Part shown: one piece after another, positions 24,666 to 33,321 of the stretch
How the letters are laid out: each line of letters starts with the position of its first letter
Numbering within the stretch: position 1 is the first letter of the stretch
NCBI RefSeq assembly: GCF_016888165.1
Contig: NZ_JACSWC010000419.1
Location: 1-59,065 of the forward strand
Reading direction: 5' to 3'
DNA: 59,065 bases
Source of the DNA: Halomicronema sp. CCY15110
GTDB taxonomy: Bacteria; Cyanobacteriota; Cyanobacteriia; Phormidesmidales; Phormidesmidaceae
Made by a program: the position numbers and the translations under genes
The notes under the pieces: generated by a model
Seen by the model: the letters and a program-made list of their open reading frames with translations, nothing else
Database searches by the model: none
What the model was told of the DNA's origin: nothing

Positions 24666-25762
24666 TTATCCAGTAAGAACTTTGAGCAGGTAATCATCGT
24701 CCCATCCGGCTCTGAGTCGTTTGTTTTTGATGCCGAGTTTAGCGGTCTTCTCCTGATTCAAGGCACTTAAAGCGAGATGCCGGAGTAGGGTAAAGTTCTC
24801 AGGGGCATGGTCAGTGCGAATGCGACAATCATCTTCCTGGAAAGCCACATCTAAGACCCAATGCAAAGGATTTTCAACACTCCAGTGAGTCCGAATCGAC
24901 GACGCTAGCCGTTCTGCATCGGGGGCTAAGGAACTAATGTAGTAGCGCACCTCGGCACTGGTTTGGCCATCAATGGTGCGCTGCGACTCGACCTTGGCAA
25001 TGCTGGTGAGGTGAGTCCACTGCTCCGCATCAATGAGGTCGGCAACGCCCCCAAGACACCAGCAACGCCGAGTTTCCAGGCGACCGTGACCGGTTTCAGT
25101 CGTTTCATCAACATCAGGCTCAAGGGCTTGATAGTCCTGGGCTGGCGCCGCCTCAAACCGCTGCTGAACCGCCTCAAATAGATTGCCCTGGTTGCCCTTG
25201 AGGGCTAAAACATAGTCCCCTCCTTGCTGGACGATTTGCTCGGCAATCGTCTTCTGCGTTCCCATGGCATCAATCGTGACGATGCACCCATGCAGGTCTA
25301 ACACCTTGAGCAACTCCGGAATTGCCGTGATTTCATTCGACTTCTCATCAACTTTGCGTTGGCCTAATACCAAGCGATTTTGGCTCGCCCAGGCACTGAC
25401 CATGTGAATGGCTCCTTTGCCTTGCCCTTGATCATAAGAACGTCGGACAGTCTTGCCATCAATGGCAATCACTTCTCCGGCGGTGAGGCGACTGATGGAA
25501 CGCACCCAGCGCAGAAAGCACTGCTGGAGTTGCTCGGGGTCGAGCCGCGCAAACACCCGGCCAAAGGTGTCGTGGCTGGGGATGCCCTGCGGCAGCGCCA
25601 AAAAGGTTTTCAGCCAGTCATATTTAGCTTTGCCATAGGTCTCAATGCCGACCCAGCCATCCGCACCACAGATGACGGCCAGGATCGCAATCGTCAGGAT
25701 ATCGATGAGCAAGTGATCCTTGCTGCGGTCAATGCGAGGATCATCAATATCCGCAAAATGAG
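24666..25762 (-). pseudogene. ISAs1-family transposase, split by nested insertion
   Basis: The bulk of a DDE transposase: IAIDGKTVRRSYDQ (first Asp), IVTIDAMGTQKTIAEQI (second Asp), HWSVENPLHWVLDVAFQED (Glu), all typical of the ISAs1 family. Reading upstream from the first Met, the frame continues IAAHFADIDDPRIDRSKDH until the nested element begins at 25763. The missing start, MKLQSQTSIAAHFA, lies at 27189-27228. Joining 27228-27189 to 25753-24666 restores an uninterrupted 375-residue frame, which proves recent clean interruption. A shortened product from an internal start would lack the N-terminal DNA-binding part. Confidence 0.88.
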
Positions 25763-27188
25763 CAGCAATTCCAAATTCAAAACTTGACGGTGGGTTGAAT
25801 TAGGATGAGCTGAAGAATCCCCCCTGAGGACCGGATGATGGAGCCGTTAGTCTTGAGTTTTGGCGTGTTACTCGGCTATCTGCAGCAACGCATCGAGTGC
25901 ATCCAGGATCCCCGACAACCCAGCAATGGCACCCGTTACCGTCTTGGCGATGCCATCTTAGCCGCCTTTTCGGTGTTTTTTATGCAGTGCGAGTCATTTC
26001 TAGAGCACCAACGGCAGATGCAAAGTCGGCGCGGTAAAGACAATGCGCAAACGCTGTTTGGACTGGAGCAAATGCCCAGTGCGCCGCAAATTCGCAACCT
26101 TCTCGACCAGATTGCGGCACCGCAGTTATTCGGCGTGTTCGAGCGGGTCTATCGCGCCTTGCAACAGGGCGGCTACTTGAAGCCCTTTCAATGCTTGGGA
26201 GGACATCTGTTAGTGACCTTAGATGGCACGCAGTATTTCAGTTCTCAAAAGCTGGGTTGCGAGAGGTGTTCGACGCGAACGCATAAAAATGGTCGGGTGA
26301 CCTACTTTCACAGCGCCATTTTGCCCGTGATTGTGGCTCCCACGCAGACTCAAGTGATTGCGTTAGCCCCCGAATTCATTCGACCGCAAGCGGGCTCTGA
26401 CAAACAAGATTGTGAACTGGAGGCCGCCAAACGGTGGCTGCAAGCGCATGCGAAGCAATTTGCGCACCAACCCGTCACCTTGCTGGGCGATGACCTCTAC
26501 AGTCATCAACCGCTGTGTCAGCAGTCTTTAGAGTTGGGGATGAACTTCATCTTCACCGCGCTGCCGGACTCGCATCCGGCCCTCTACGAGCGATTGCACG
26601 TGCTTGACGTTTTGGGGGCCATTGAGAGTCTAGACATTCGGCAAGACCAGCGGGGGACGTCCACCCGCTATCGCTATCGCTATACCAACCTCGTGCCGAT
26701 TCGTGATGCCCCACCCGCACTGTTAGTCAATTGGTGCGAACTTACCGTCAGCGATGAGCGCACGGGACAGGTGCTTTACCACAATGCCTTTATCACCCAC
26801 CATCGCTTGAATGATGACACCGTCGCTCATGTCGTCGCGGCGGGTCGCAGTCGCTGGAAGACCGAAAACGAAAATCACAACGTGCTCAAAACCCAGGGCT
26901 ACCATCTCGAACACAACTTTGGGCATGGTCAACAGCACTTGGCTGCCTGTTTACTCACCCTCAATCTCTTAGCCTTTCTCTTCCATACCGTCCTTCAGTT
27001 AGCCGATCCGGCTTACCAACAGATCCGTCAACAACGGGGTCCGCGCAGAGGATTCTTTCAGGACATTCTCAGCCTGACGAAGTATCTGCTTTTCGAGAAC
27101 TGGCAGCATCTGATTGACTTTATGCTCGCCGATTCAGACCCCGTTATAATCCCTAACTCCTCCTAAATTTTTGAATTTGGAATTGCTG
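25763..27188 (+). mobile_element. Nested intact insertion sequence with 20-bp ends and 9-bp target duplication
   Basis: Perfect 20-bp inverted repeats, cagcaattccaaattcaaaa at 25763-25782 and its complement at 27169-27188, bound 1426 bp with one transposase gene. CAAAATGAG is duplicated directly outside (25754-25762 and 27189-27197). Ends and duplication share bases, so the duplication could be read as 9 to 11 bp. Removal of the element and one copy rebuilds the ISAs1 transposase frame. The family is not certain; repeat length and duplication size fit IS4-like groups. Confidence 0.88.
25835..27166 (+). CDS. DDE transposase of the nested element (IS4-like/unclassified)
   Basis: 443 residues and apparently intact. 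A RNase H-type catalytic triad is visible: Asp in LVTLDGTQYFSS (~128), Asp in VTLLGDDLYSH (~220), Glu in WKTENENHNVLK (~349), followed by a His-rich NFGHGQQHLAACLLTLNLLAFLFH segment. It begins with two Met codons (ATGATG) 53 bases inside the left terminal repeat and ends just before the right one. The family was not placed with certainty; it resembles IS4-superfamily and ISNCY-type transposases. This is the only mobile gene here with no visible damage, so it is the most likely active one. Confidence 0.85.
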   Translation: MMEPLVLSFGVLLGYLQQRIECIQDPRQPSNGTRYRLGDAILAAFSVFFMQCESFLEHQRQMQSRRGKDNAQTLFGLEQMPSAPQIRNLLDQIAAPQLFGVFERVYRALQQGGYLKPFQCLGGHLLVTLDGTQYFSSQKLGCERCSTRTHKNGRVTYFHSAILPVIVAPTQTQVIALAPEFIRPQAGSDKQDCELEAAKRWLQAHAKQFAHQPVTLLGDDLYSHQPLCQQSLELGMNFIFTALPDSHPALYERLHVLDVLGAIESLDIRQDQRGTSTRYRYRYTNLVPIRDAPPALLVNWCELTVSDERTGQVLYHNAFITHHRLNDDTVAHVVAAGRSRWKTENENHNVLKTQGYHLEHNFGHGQQHLAACLLTLNLLAFLFHTVLQLADPAYQQIRQQRGPRRGFFQDILSLTKYLLFENWQHLIDFMLADSDPVIIPNSS

Positions 27189-27228
27189 CAAAATGAGCGG
27201 CAATGCTGGTCTGAGACTGGAGCTTCAT
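27189..27228 (-). pseudogene. N-terminal fragment of the ISAs1 transposase
   Basis: ATG at 27228 (reverse strand) encodes MKLQSQTSIAAHFA, the exact start missing from the large fragment at 24666-25762. The frame then enters the nested element and stops. It is separated from its other half by the 1426-bp insertion. Confidence 0.8.
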
Positions 27229-27301
27229 AGACTTTGAAAGAGACGCTGCAATGACCTCACGGTAACGTCTCTTCTTGTCTAGATAAAGATGCGATTGCCC
27301 T

Positions 27302-28206
27302 GGGTCCAACGGTGGCATGGTTAGCCCCACCCAAGCCAACCAGAGCGGTCGAGTAGATTTAGGCTCACCCGCTGCGTCTAATCGCTGCACCTGAATTAAG
27401 TTGAGCGGATGAGCCGCCGCCTGTCGAAAATGTAAGGTTCTCCAACAGCGCACCTGCACCCGCCCAAGGCTGGGCCGCTGCACCTCAATATCTTCATCCG
27501 CCGACCACCCAGTAGTGGCATCGTTGAGCTTAAACTTGTCGCCATGAATACGGGGACGACCGTGCCCCTGATAGGGCGGTGGAGCGCCCCAAAGATGACG
27601 ATTGCTCCTCAAGCGCATCAGCTTGTCGGCCTCAATCTCAGCGCTTTTGAGCACAAAGCTGGCGCATCCATATTCGCTATCCCACAAGCTCAAGGGACGA
27701 GTGGGTAACTCTTGGCAAACTTGCTTAAGTTGCCACACGGCTTTGGTAATCGGACTTTCCCAACTCGTAATCCGCTCATGCCTGAGCGGTAGTGCCCAAC
27801 TGCCGGAGGCTTCTGGGATCCAGGCGAGGGTGCTATATCCTTGCCCTACGGTGACAGCACTCTGGGAACCGGCTCCATGCGCTTGGTGTTCATAGGTTCG
27901 CTCGGGTAATTGTTTCGCATATGGCCTCGTATGGTCTCCTCCCAACACGATTTGCTTGGATGTGGATTTATCAATCTGATGGATGTACAAACGCATCAGT
28001 TTCCGACGTCGGGGCCGACTGTCTTTGACAGTTTCATACAGACTGGGCCACTGACGCTGAAACAGCGGGGATTGTGATAATTCGGCAAAGCTATAGACAT
28101 GGCGTGTTGTCATCACTGCATCTAATAGCTCAAAGGTCGCGTCGCGGGCGCGACTGAGATGTTCGTAGGCTTCTGTACGAAAGTTTTGAAGCGTATCGTA
28201 GGTCAT
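27302..28206 (-). pseudogene. Third transposase (IS4-like, MTYDTLQNF type), 3'-truncated
   Basis: About 300 residues from ATG 28206. The N-terminus MTYDTLQNFR, the LSQSPLFQRQWPSLYE block, LVLGGDHTRPY with a candidate first Asp, and LWDSEYGCASFVL with a second match a transposase family of ~440 residues. The sequence ends at MPPLDPG, where the right end of the ISAs1 element begins (27301). The C-terminal part containing the catalytic Glu is missing and is not found on the other side of ISAs1. The frame runs on through ISAs1 DNA to 27163, giving a chimeric tail that includes SMKLQSQTSIAAHF. It is therefore inactive. Confidence 0.75.
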
Positions 28207-28667
28207 AGGCAGAAATGAGATGGTTGACGCTTCTCAGTTTCTGCCTTCAGGCGCTCCTGACTCTCGTTGGGAACGCCTTTTTTCTGTTTGCTAGTCTAAA
28301 CACCAGGGGGAACGGTTTCCCATTAACGCGGCTTCACCACTTTCCCGCTGTCTCAAGGGCAACGAATATTCAATCCTCTATCCTTAGCCTTCTGTCAAGT
28401 ACAATTTATACCAAATTACATGCGATTACCCTGCGGCAGTATAGCGATTTCTTGACATTAATTTTCTATTTACGTATATTGATATTTCTTTTCTTCACTA
28501 GAAATATCTGAATTGGAAAATCATGTCAGCATAACGAATAAGTTGAAACCGTTAACAGCATCTTTAGCTGACCAATTTTCGATCTTTACTATTTTTGGCT
28601 GGTGCTCTCGATGACAAGGTAATTCCGTTGCCCGTGTCAGAGTGCGATTGATTCAGACATCCCATCT
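28207..28667. other. AT-rich upstream region of the contractile injection operon
   Basis: 461 bases without a convincing gene. The left ~100 bases probably belong to the end of the third insertion sequence, but no terminal repeat could be identified. From about 28370 the sequence turns AT-rich and contains a near-consensus promoter. From 28481 to 28667 lies a long 5' leader of roughly 190 bases with no obvious riboswitch that I can recognise. Confidence 0.5.
28452..28480 (+). promoter_or_regulatory. Near-consensus sigma70 promoter for the eCIS operon
   Basis: Perfect -35 TTGACA (28452-28457), 17-bp spacer, -10 TATATT (28475-28480), in an AT-rich stretch of otherwise GC-rich DNA. It points toward the sheath gene, 200 bases downstream, and no other gene intervenes. 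Confidence 0.6.
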
Positions 28668-28679
28668 GTGGAGGCAAAC

Positions 28680-31106
28680 ATGGCCGTTACACCGACCTAT
28701 CCGGGCGTCTATATCCAAGAGATTCCTAGCGGGGTGAGAACCATTGTCGGAGTAGGTACTTCGACCGCCGTGTTTTTAGGCCGAACGCCACAAGGCCCCT
28801 TAAACGAACCCGTTCTCTGTCTGGGCTATCCCGATTTTGAGCGGGCCTTTACAGGCGATCGCGCTGGTAGCGAATTGCCCCGCGCGGTGCAGTTATTTTT
28901 TCTCAACGGAGGCACCCGCTGCTATGTCATGCGGCTCGCCAATGATGCGACCTACGCCGCCGTGACCTTGCGCAACGAGGCTAATTCAGAGGATGTGCTG
29001 GTGGCCACTGCCAAGTCAGCCGGGCTGTCGGGCAGCACCATTCGCCTGGCGGTGAGCTACGGCACGACCCAACCTGAGTCGACCTTCAATTTAGAGGTCT
29101 TTCGCTGGGTGACCAATAGCCGGGGGGCGCAGGTCAAGGCCGATGTCGAGCAGTGGGTGGGCCTGACGATGGAGCCGGGCACCGCTCGCTATGCCGTTAA
29201 TTATGTCACCCAAAATTCCCAGCTGCTTGAACTGGCATTACCCGATCCAGACAATCCGCCAACACTGGGGGTGGCCGGGTATTCCCAGTCGGGATTGCCA
29301 ATTCCGGGGCAGACGGATACGATTTTCCGCGATCGCTGCCTCACCCTCATGGGTAGTAACTCTGCTTTTGGCAATCGGTTTCGGATCTTTGTCGATGGCC
29401 GAGGCCCCTTTGATGTCGATTTGTCTGCGATCGACTTTTCAGTCGCTCCTTTAGATGTGGATGGTGATATTCGCGACAACTTAGCTGACGCCATCCAACA
29501 AATCGTCAACGATGCCCTGACGGGAGGGCTGAGCGTCACCGTCACCTTTGAAACGGGACCCAGCGGCCCCACGGGGGATGATAACCAGGATTCGGTGTGG
29601 TTAAGGATTACTTCCAGTAATGTCGATGTGCGCATTGAGCCCGCCCCCGACAATGATGCGGCGGTGTCGCTCATGCTAGGCACAGCCCAGGGCGGGTTAG
29701 AGGTATCGCGCTACGGCAGCATTCGTCCTGCCGCTAATGGCATCGTGTTTGATATCAATAACCTGGTTGATCTGGCCGCTCTGCCTCAAGTGGCCTTTGA
29801 CGAAATCACTGTGGGCACTGCCGACCCGATTGATTTAGGCACCGATCTGGTCACCAGTGCTGCAACGGATGCCCGGTTTTACTATCAGGCGGATTATGAC
29901 GCGACTACGACCGCTGGCATCGTCGGCCATAGTGACGGCGTTAGAGAAAAGCTCGGCATTCTAGCGGCGGCGATCAATCAACAAAAGCTGGCTGACAATT
30001 CCTTTAAGTGGACAGCTGAGGTTTGGGGATCGCGGTTGGCGTTGATTCCTGGCGATGGGGGCGACAATAGCCAGCGATCTCTCACCACGGGTTTAGAGGC
30101 TGGCGGCGGCACCAATATCGGTGGCAATTTCATCGACAATGTGCGGTACTACAGCTTGGGAAGTGCAGGGACTGGGGCCTTTCAAGTGTCGGGGCCGCCG
30201 CCCAGCGATGGGGGCGCACCGCAACTATCTGACTATCGCAATGCCTTCGACATTTTGGATCGCGAGGTCGACCTCTACAATTTGATGATTTTGCCGAAGG
30301 ATGAGGATCACGATGCCGCCACGACCGCTTCGCTGTGGGGGCCAGCGAGCGTCAGATGTCAGGAGCGTCGGGCGTTTTTGCTGATCGATCCGCCGGAAAG
30401 TTGGGGCACGGTGCAGCAAGCGACGAACCCCACCAGCGGCGTCAACAGTTTGCGCATTGGCTTGGTGAAGGACTACAGCGCCGTGTTTTATCCGCGGCTG
30501 GCGATGCGCGAAAACGGACTCCAAATATACGTCAACCCCAGTGGGGCGATCGCCGGACTGATAGCCCGCATTGATGCTGAGCGAGGGGTCTGGAAGGCAC
30601 CGGCGGGAACGGAGGCGGACATTCGCGGAGTCGTGGGATTAGAACATCGATTTTCGGATCGCGAACACGGTGTGCTGAATCCCCAGGCGATCAATACTTT
30701 GCGCATCTTTCCTCAGGGCATTGTGAATTTTGGCGCTCGCACCCTGGCCGGTTCGGACGAGCAGGCCAGCGAGTACAAATACATTCCGGTACGACGGTTG
30801 GCCCTTTTTATTGAAGAAAGTCTCTACCGAGGGTTGCAGTGGGTGGTCTTTGAACCCAATGACGAACCGCTGTGGGCGCAGATTCGTCTGAATGTCGGAG
30901 CGTTTATGAACAATCTGTTTCGGCAGGGGGCCTTTCAGGGGAGATCGCCCAACGAGGCGTATTTTGTGAAGTGCGATCGCGAAACGACGACGCAAAACGA
31001 CATTAATCTCGGCATCGTCAACATTTTGGTGGGCTTTGCGCCCCTGAAACCGGCAGAGTTTGTCATTCTGTCGCTGCAGCAGATAGCGGGCGAAATTCAA
31101 ACCTAG
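28680..31106 (+). CDS. Contractile tail sheath protein (eCIS; Afp2-4/gp18-like)
   Basis: 808 residues from ATG 28680, with GGAGG six bases upstream; an in-frame GTG at 28668 is less likely. The N-terminus TYPGVYIQEIPSG is the classic sheath start, and the C-terminal ~300 residues carry the conserved sheath fold: ERGVWKAPAG, GVVGLEHRFSDREHGVLNP, NTLRIFPQGIVNFGART, YKYIPVRRLALFIEESL, and the final INLGIVNILVGFAPLKPAEF. Between them lies a ~400-residue insertion, much longer than in typical eCIS sheaths, probably a surface domain. The sheath contracts to drive the inner tube. It is the only sheath gene and the first gene of the operon. Confidence 0.95.
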   Translation: MAVTPTYPGVYIQEIPSGVRTIVGVGTSTAVFLGRTPQGPLNEPVLCLGYPDFERAFTGDRAGSELPRAVQLFFLNGGTRCYVMRLANDATYAAVTLRNEANSEDVLVATAKSAGLSGSTIRLAVSYGTTQPESTFNLEVFRWVTNSRGAQVKADVEQWVGLTMEPGTARYAVNYVTQNSQLLELALPDPDNPPTLGVAGYSQSGLPIPGQTDTIFRDRCLTLMGSNSAFGNRFRIFVDGRGPFDVDLSAIDFSVAPLDVDGDIRDNLADAIQQIVNDALTGGLSVTVTFETGPSGPTGDDNQDSVWLRITSSNVDVRIEPAPDNDAAVSLMLGTAQGGLEVSRYGSIRPAANGIVFDINNLVDLAALPQVAFDEITVGTADPIDLGTDLVTSAATDARFYYQADYDATTTAGIVGHSDGVREKLGILAAAINQQKLADNSFKWTAEVWGSRLALIPGDGGDNSQRSLTTGLEAGGGTNIGGNFIDNVRYYSLGSAGTGAFQVSGPPPSDGGAPQLSDYRNAFDILDREVDLYNLMILPKDEDHDAATTASLWGPASVRCQERRAFLLIDPPESWGTVQQATNPTSGVNSLRIGLVKDYSAVFYPRLAMRENGLQIYVNPSGAIAGLIARIDAERGVWKAPAGTEADIRGVVGLEHRFSDREHGVLNPQAINTLRIFPQGIVNFGARTLAGSDEQASEYKYIPVRRLALFIEESLYRGLQWVVFEPNDEPLWAQIRLNVGAFMNNLFRQGAFQGRSPNEAYFVKCDRETTTQNDINLGIVNILVGFAPLKPAEFVILSLQQIAGEIQT

Positions 31107-31117
31107 GGAGGTGAGGT

Positions 31118-31642
31118 ATGGTTCAATTCAGCGTTAACGCCCAACGGCTGGATCCCTACAAAAACTTTAAGTTTCGGGTGAAATGGGATGGCCGCTATGT
31201 GGCTGGCATCAGCAAAGTGGGTGCCCTCAAACGCACCACCGAAGTGGTGGAGCATCGCGAAGGGGGCGACCCCAGCACGATGTTGAAATCGCCGGGGCAA
31301 AGTAAATATGAGCCCATCGCACTGGAACGGGGCGTGACCCATGATCTGGAGTTTGAACGGTGGGCCAACAAAGTCTGGAATCTGGGGTCGGGGCTGGGAC
31401 TAGAGGTGTCGCTCAAGGACTTTCGTAAGGACATCATTTTGGAGTTGATGAACGAAGCGGGGCAGGTGGCGATCGCCTACCGCATCTACCGATGTTGGGT
31501 TTCGGAATTTCAAGCCCTGCCCGAACTGGATGCTAGCGCCAACGCCGTCGCCATCCAGATGCTGACCCTGCAAAACGAAGGCTGGGAGCGTGATTACGCC
31601 GTCACCGAACCCGAAGAACCCAGCTTTGTCGAACCAGGTTAA
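31118..31642 (+). CDS. Inner tube protein (gp19-like; Afp1/5 homologue)
   Basis: 174 residues. Conserved tube features include LDPYKNFKFRVKWDGRYVAGISKVG at the N-terminus (first 20 of these: LDPYKNFKFRVKWDGRYVAG), the KYEPIALERGVTHD block and YRCWVSEFQALPELDAS near the end. It stacks as hexameric rings inside the sheath. ATG 31118 follows an excellent ribosome-binding site, AGGGAGGTGAGG, 11 bases after the sheath stop, suiting high expression. Only one tube gene is present, whereas several eCIS have two. Confidence 0.95.
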   Translation: MVQFSVNAQRLDPYKNFKFRVKWDGRYVAGISKVGALKRTTEVVEHREGGDPSTMLKSPGQSKYEPIALERGVTHDLEFERWANKVWNLGSGLGLEVSLKDFRKDIILELMNEAGQVAIAYRIYRCWVSEFQALPELDASANAVAIQMLTLQNEGWERDYAVTEPEEPSFVEPG

Positions 31643-31645
31643 GCC

Positions 31646-32380
31646 ATGGGAGTGCCTTCGGCGATGGAGCTGTTACGGATTTGGGAAACTAGTCAGCATC
31701 AGTCCAGCGCTCATCAGGCGTTGCAGTTGCTGGCGGCGGCCCACCCCGATCAGGCTTGGGAAACCCTGTCTCAACTCAGTGTGGGGCAGCGCGATGGGTT
31801 GCTACTGACCCTGCGGCAACAGCTTTTTGGGCCACAACTCGCTTGCGTAGCCGATTGCCCCAACTGCTCCGACCGGGTCGAGATCACCCTCAGGGTGGCC
31901 GATCTGCAACTGCCGACTCAGCCCGTGACGCCGCCGTTCATGCTCAAAGTTGAGGACTATGAGGTGCAGTTTCGGTTACCGACGGGCGGCGATTTGGTGG
32001 CGATCGCGGGAGCCGCCAACCCCGATCAAGCCCAGCAAACTGTGCTCAACCGCTGCTTGCTCTCGGTGCGCTACCAGGGTGAAGCCGTCACCGACGCTCC
32101 TTTGCCATCCACAGTTCTTGACCGACTCATTGCCACCATTGCCGATATGGATCCTCAAGCCGATATTCGCCTCGACCTCACCTGTCCCCATTGCCAACAC
32201 GGCTGGCAGCTCAGTTTTGACATTGCCTTCTTTCTGCAGCGCGAAATTCAAACGTGGGCCTACCGCCTGCTACAGGATGTGCATTGTCTGGCGCGGGCTT
32301 ATGGCTGGTCAGAAGCGGAGATTGTGGGCATGACGCCCCAACGGCGGCATTTGTATGTGGAGATGGCGAGTCATGGTTGA
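31646..32380 (+). CDS. T4-type baseplate hub assembly chaperone-like protein with two CxxC pairs
   Basis: 244 residues. Two zinc-ribbon-like pairs, DCPNCSD (~70) and TCPHCQHGW (~176), frame a domain with FRLPTGGDLVAIAGA. This combination matches the T4 family baseplate hub assembly chaperone/gp26-type proteins found directly after the tube gene in eCIS and related phage-like clusters. It probably helps baseplate assembly rather than being structural. It starts 3 bases after the tube stop and overlaps the next gene by 8 bases. Confidence 0.65.
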   Translation: MGVPSAMELLRIWETSQHQSSAHQALQLLAAAHPDQAWETLSQLSVGQRDGLLLTLRQQLFGPQLACVADCPNCSDRVEITLRVADLQLPTQPVTPPFMLKVEDYEVQFRLPTGGDLVAIAGAANPDQAQQTVLNRCLLSVRYQGEAVTDAPLPSTVLDRLIATIADMDPQADIRLDLTCPHCQHGWQLSFDIAFFLQREIQTWAYRLLQDVHCLARAYGWSEAEIVGMTPQRRHLYVEMASHG

Positions 32381-33284
32381 TTTTTTACGCAATCTCGTGA
32401 CCAAAACCTTACAGCCCCAAACGGCAACAGTGCGGCCCCGGACGCCATCGCGGTTTGAGCCCGTTCAGCCCTTTTTGGCTGCGCCCTTGGTGATGGAAGA
32501 GACCATTCACACCGCTGCGGAACCAGCCGCGAGTCCGTCGCCCGCGATCGCCCCGCACCCGTCCCCACCCCCGATAACGACGCTACCTGTGGTGCAACAT
32601 CAGGCCCCGCCGCCCGCGATCGCGCCGCCCCCAATGCAGCCACCGTCACCCGCCCCCACCGCCGACATGCCCCTTGGCGAACCCGTGCGTCATCCCCGGC
32701 GGACCACGCCACCGCCCCCAGAGCCAGCCGCCGCCCGCTCATCGGCACCACCAACTTTTCCCGAATGGCCTTCGCCGCCGCCCTCTCCAGCAGCTTCGCC
32801 GCCGCCCCTCGTTCAGCCGATTGAACGGTCGTTGCCCACGGAGCCACCCCCGCTAGCCCCGATGGAACCGCCGAGGCCACCTTGGTCCCTGGCTGAATCG
32901 GCTCCCGCCCCCCCCCCGCCCCCCCCCGCCGAGCCGTTAGCGGCGGCCACTGACCCAGTTGCCGAGGTAAGACCAGAGCCTCCAGCGCTAGCCCCGATGC
33001 CGCCGCCGCCGCCGCCGCCGCCCGCGACTGAGTCGCCCTGGCTGCAGCAGATTGATCACGCGATCGCCCAGCGGTTTGCCGCTCTGCCGCCGCCGCCCAA
33101 ACGCAAGCCCGCCCCCGCCGCTGCCCCTCAACTCGTCATTGGTCAGCTCAAGGTAGAAGTGGTGCCGACGCCCCCCCCACCCAAACGATCACGATCGCCC
33201 GCCCAGCGCACCACATCGCGCCGCGATCGCACCCAGCGATCAACGCCGCATTCCGTGACCCGCTTTGGCCTCGGCCAACTGTAA
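32373..33284 (+). CDS. Proline-rich eCIS-associated protein of unknown function
   Basis: 303 residues from ATG 32373, which overlaps the previous stop; an in-frame ATG at 32355 is also possible. The first ~35 residues form a short conserved-looking head (MVDFLRNLVTKTL, RTPSRFEPV). The middle is extreme low-complexity Pro/Ala with runs of consecutive prolines (for example near 32911-32930 and 33000-33020). The end has one beta-strand-like motif, LVIGQLKVEVVPTPPPPKR, and a basic tail. Proteins with this head, disordered middle and basic tail sit at this position in eCIS loci; the role is unknown. Low complexity makes homology searches unreliable. Confidence 0.6.
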   Translation: MVDFLRNLVTKTLQPQTATVRPRTPSRFEPVQPFLAAPLVMEETIHTAAEPAASPSPAIAPHPSPPPITTLPVVQHQAPPPAIAPPPMQPPSPAPTADMPLGEPVRHPRRTTPPPPEPAAARSSAPPTFPEWPSPPPSPAASPPPLVQPIERSLPTEPPPLAPMEPPRPPWSLAESAPAPPPPPPAEPLAAATDPVAEVRPEPPALAPMPPPPPPPPATESPWLQQIDHAIAQRFAALPPPPKRKPAPAAAPQLVIGQLKVEVVPTPPPPKRSRSPAQRTTSRRDRTQRSTPHSVTRFGLGQL

Positions 33285-33321
33285 ATTCAAAATTCAAAAC
33301 TTCCCCACTCCCTAACTCCCC

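Larger units (their letters stand above)
24651..27301 (-). mobile_element. ISAs1-type insertion sequence, interrupted by another element
   Basis: Terminal inverted repeats of 20 bp, perfect: agggcaatcgcatctttatc at 24651-24670 and its complement at 27282-27301. Without the nested 1426-bp element and one 9-bp target copy the element is about 1.2 kb, normal for ISAs1. Its transposase stop lies inside the left terminal repeat. No target duplication is visible: the flanks gatctgtt and gggtccaa differ, and each flank comes from a different broken gene. Confidence 0.8.

Noticed and set aside
33284-33321. TTCAAAATTCAAAA repeat as an insertion-sequence end
   Set aside because: It resembles the nested IS terminal sequence by a few bases only and has no inverted partner nearby; more likely a short cyanobacterial heptamer-type repeat.
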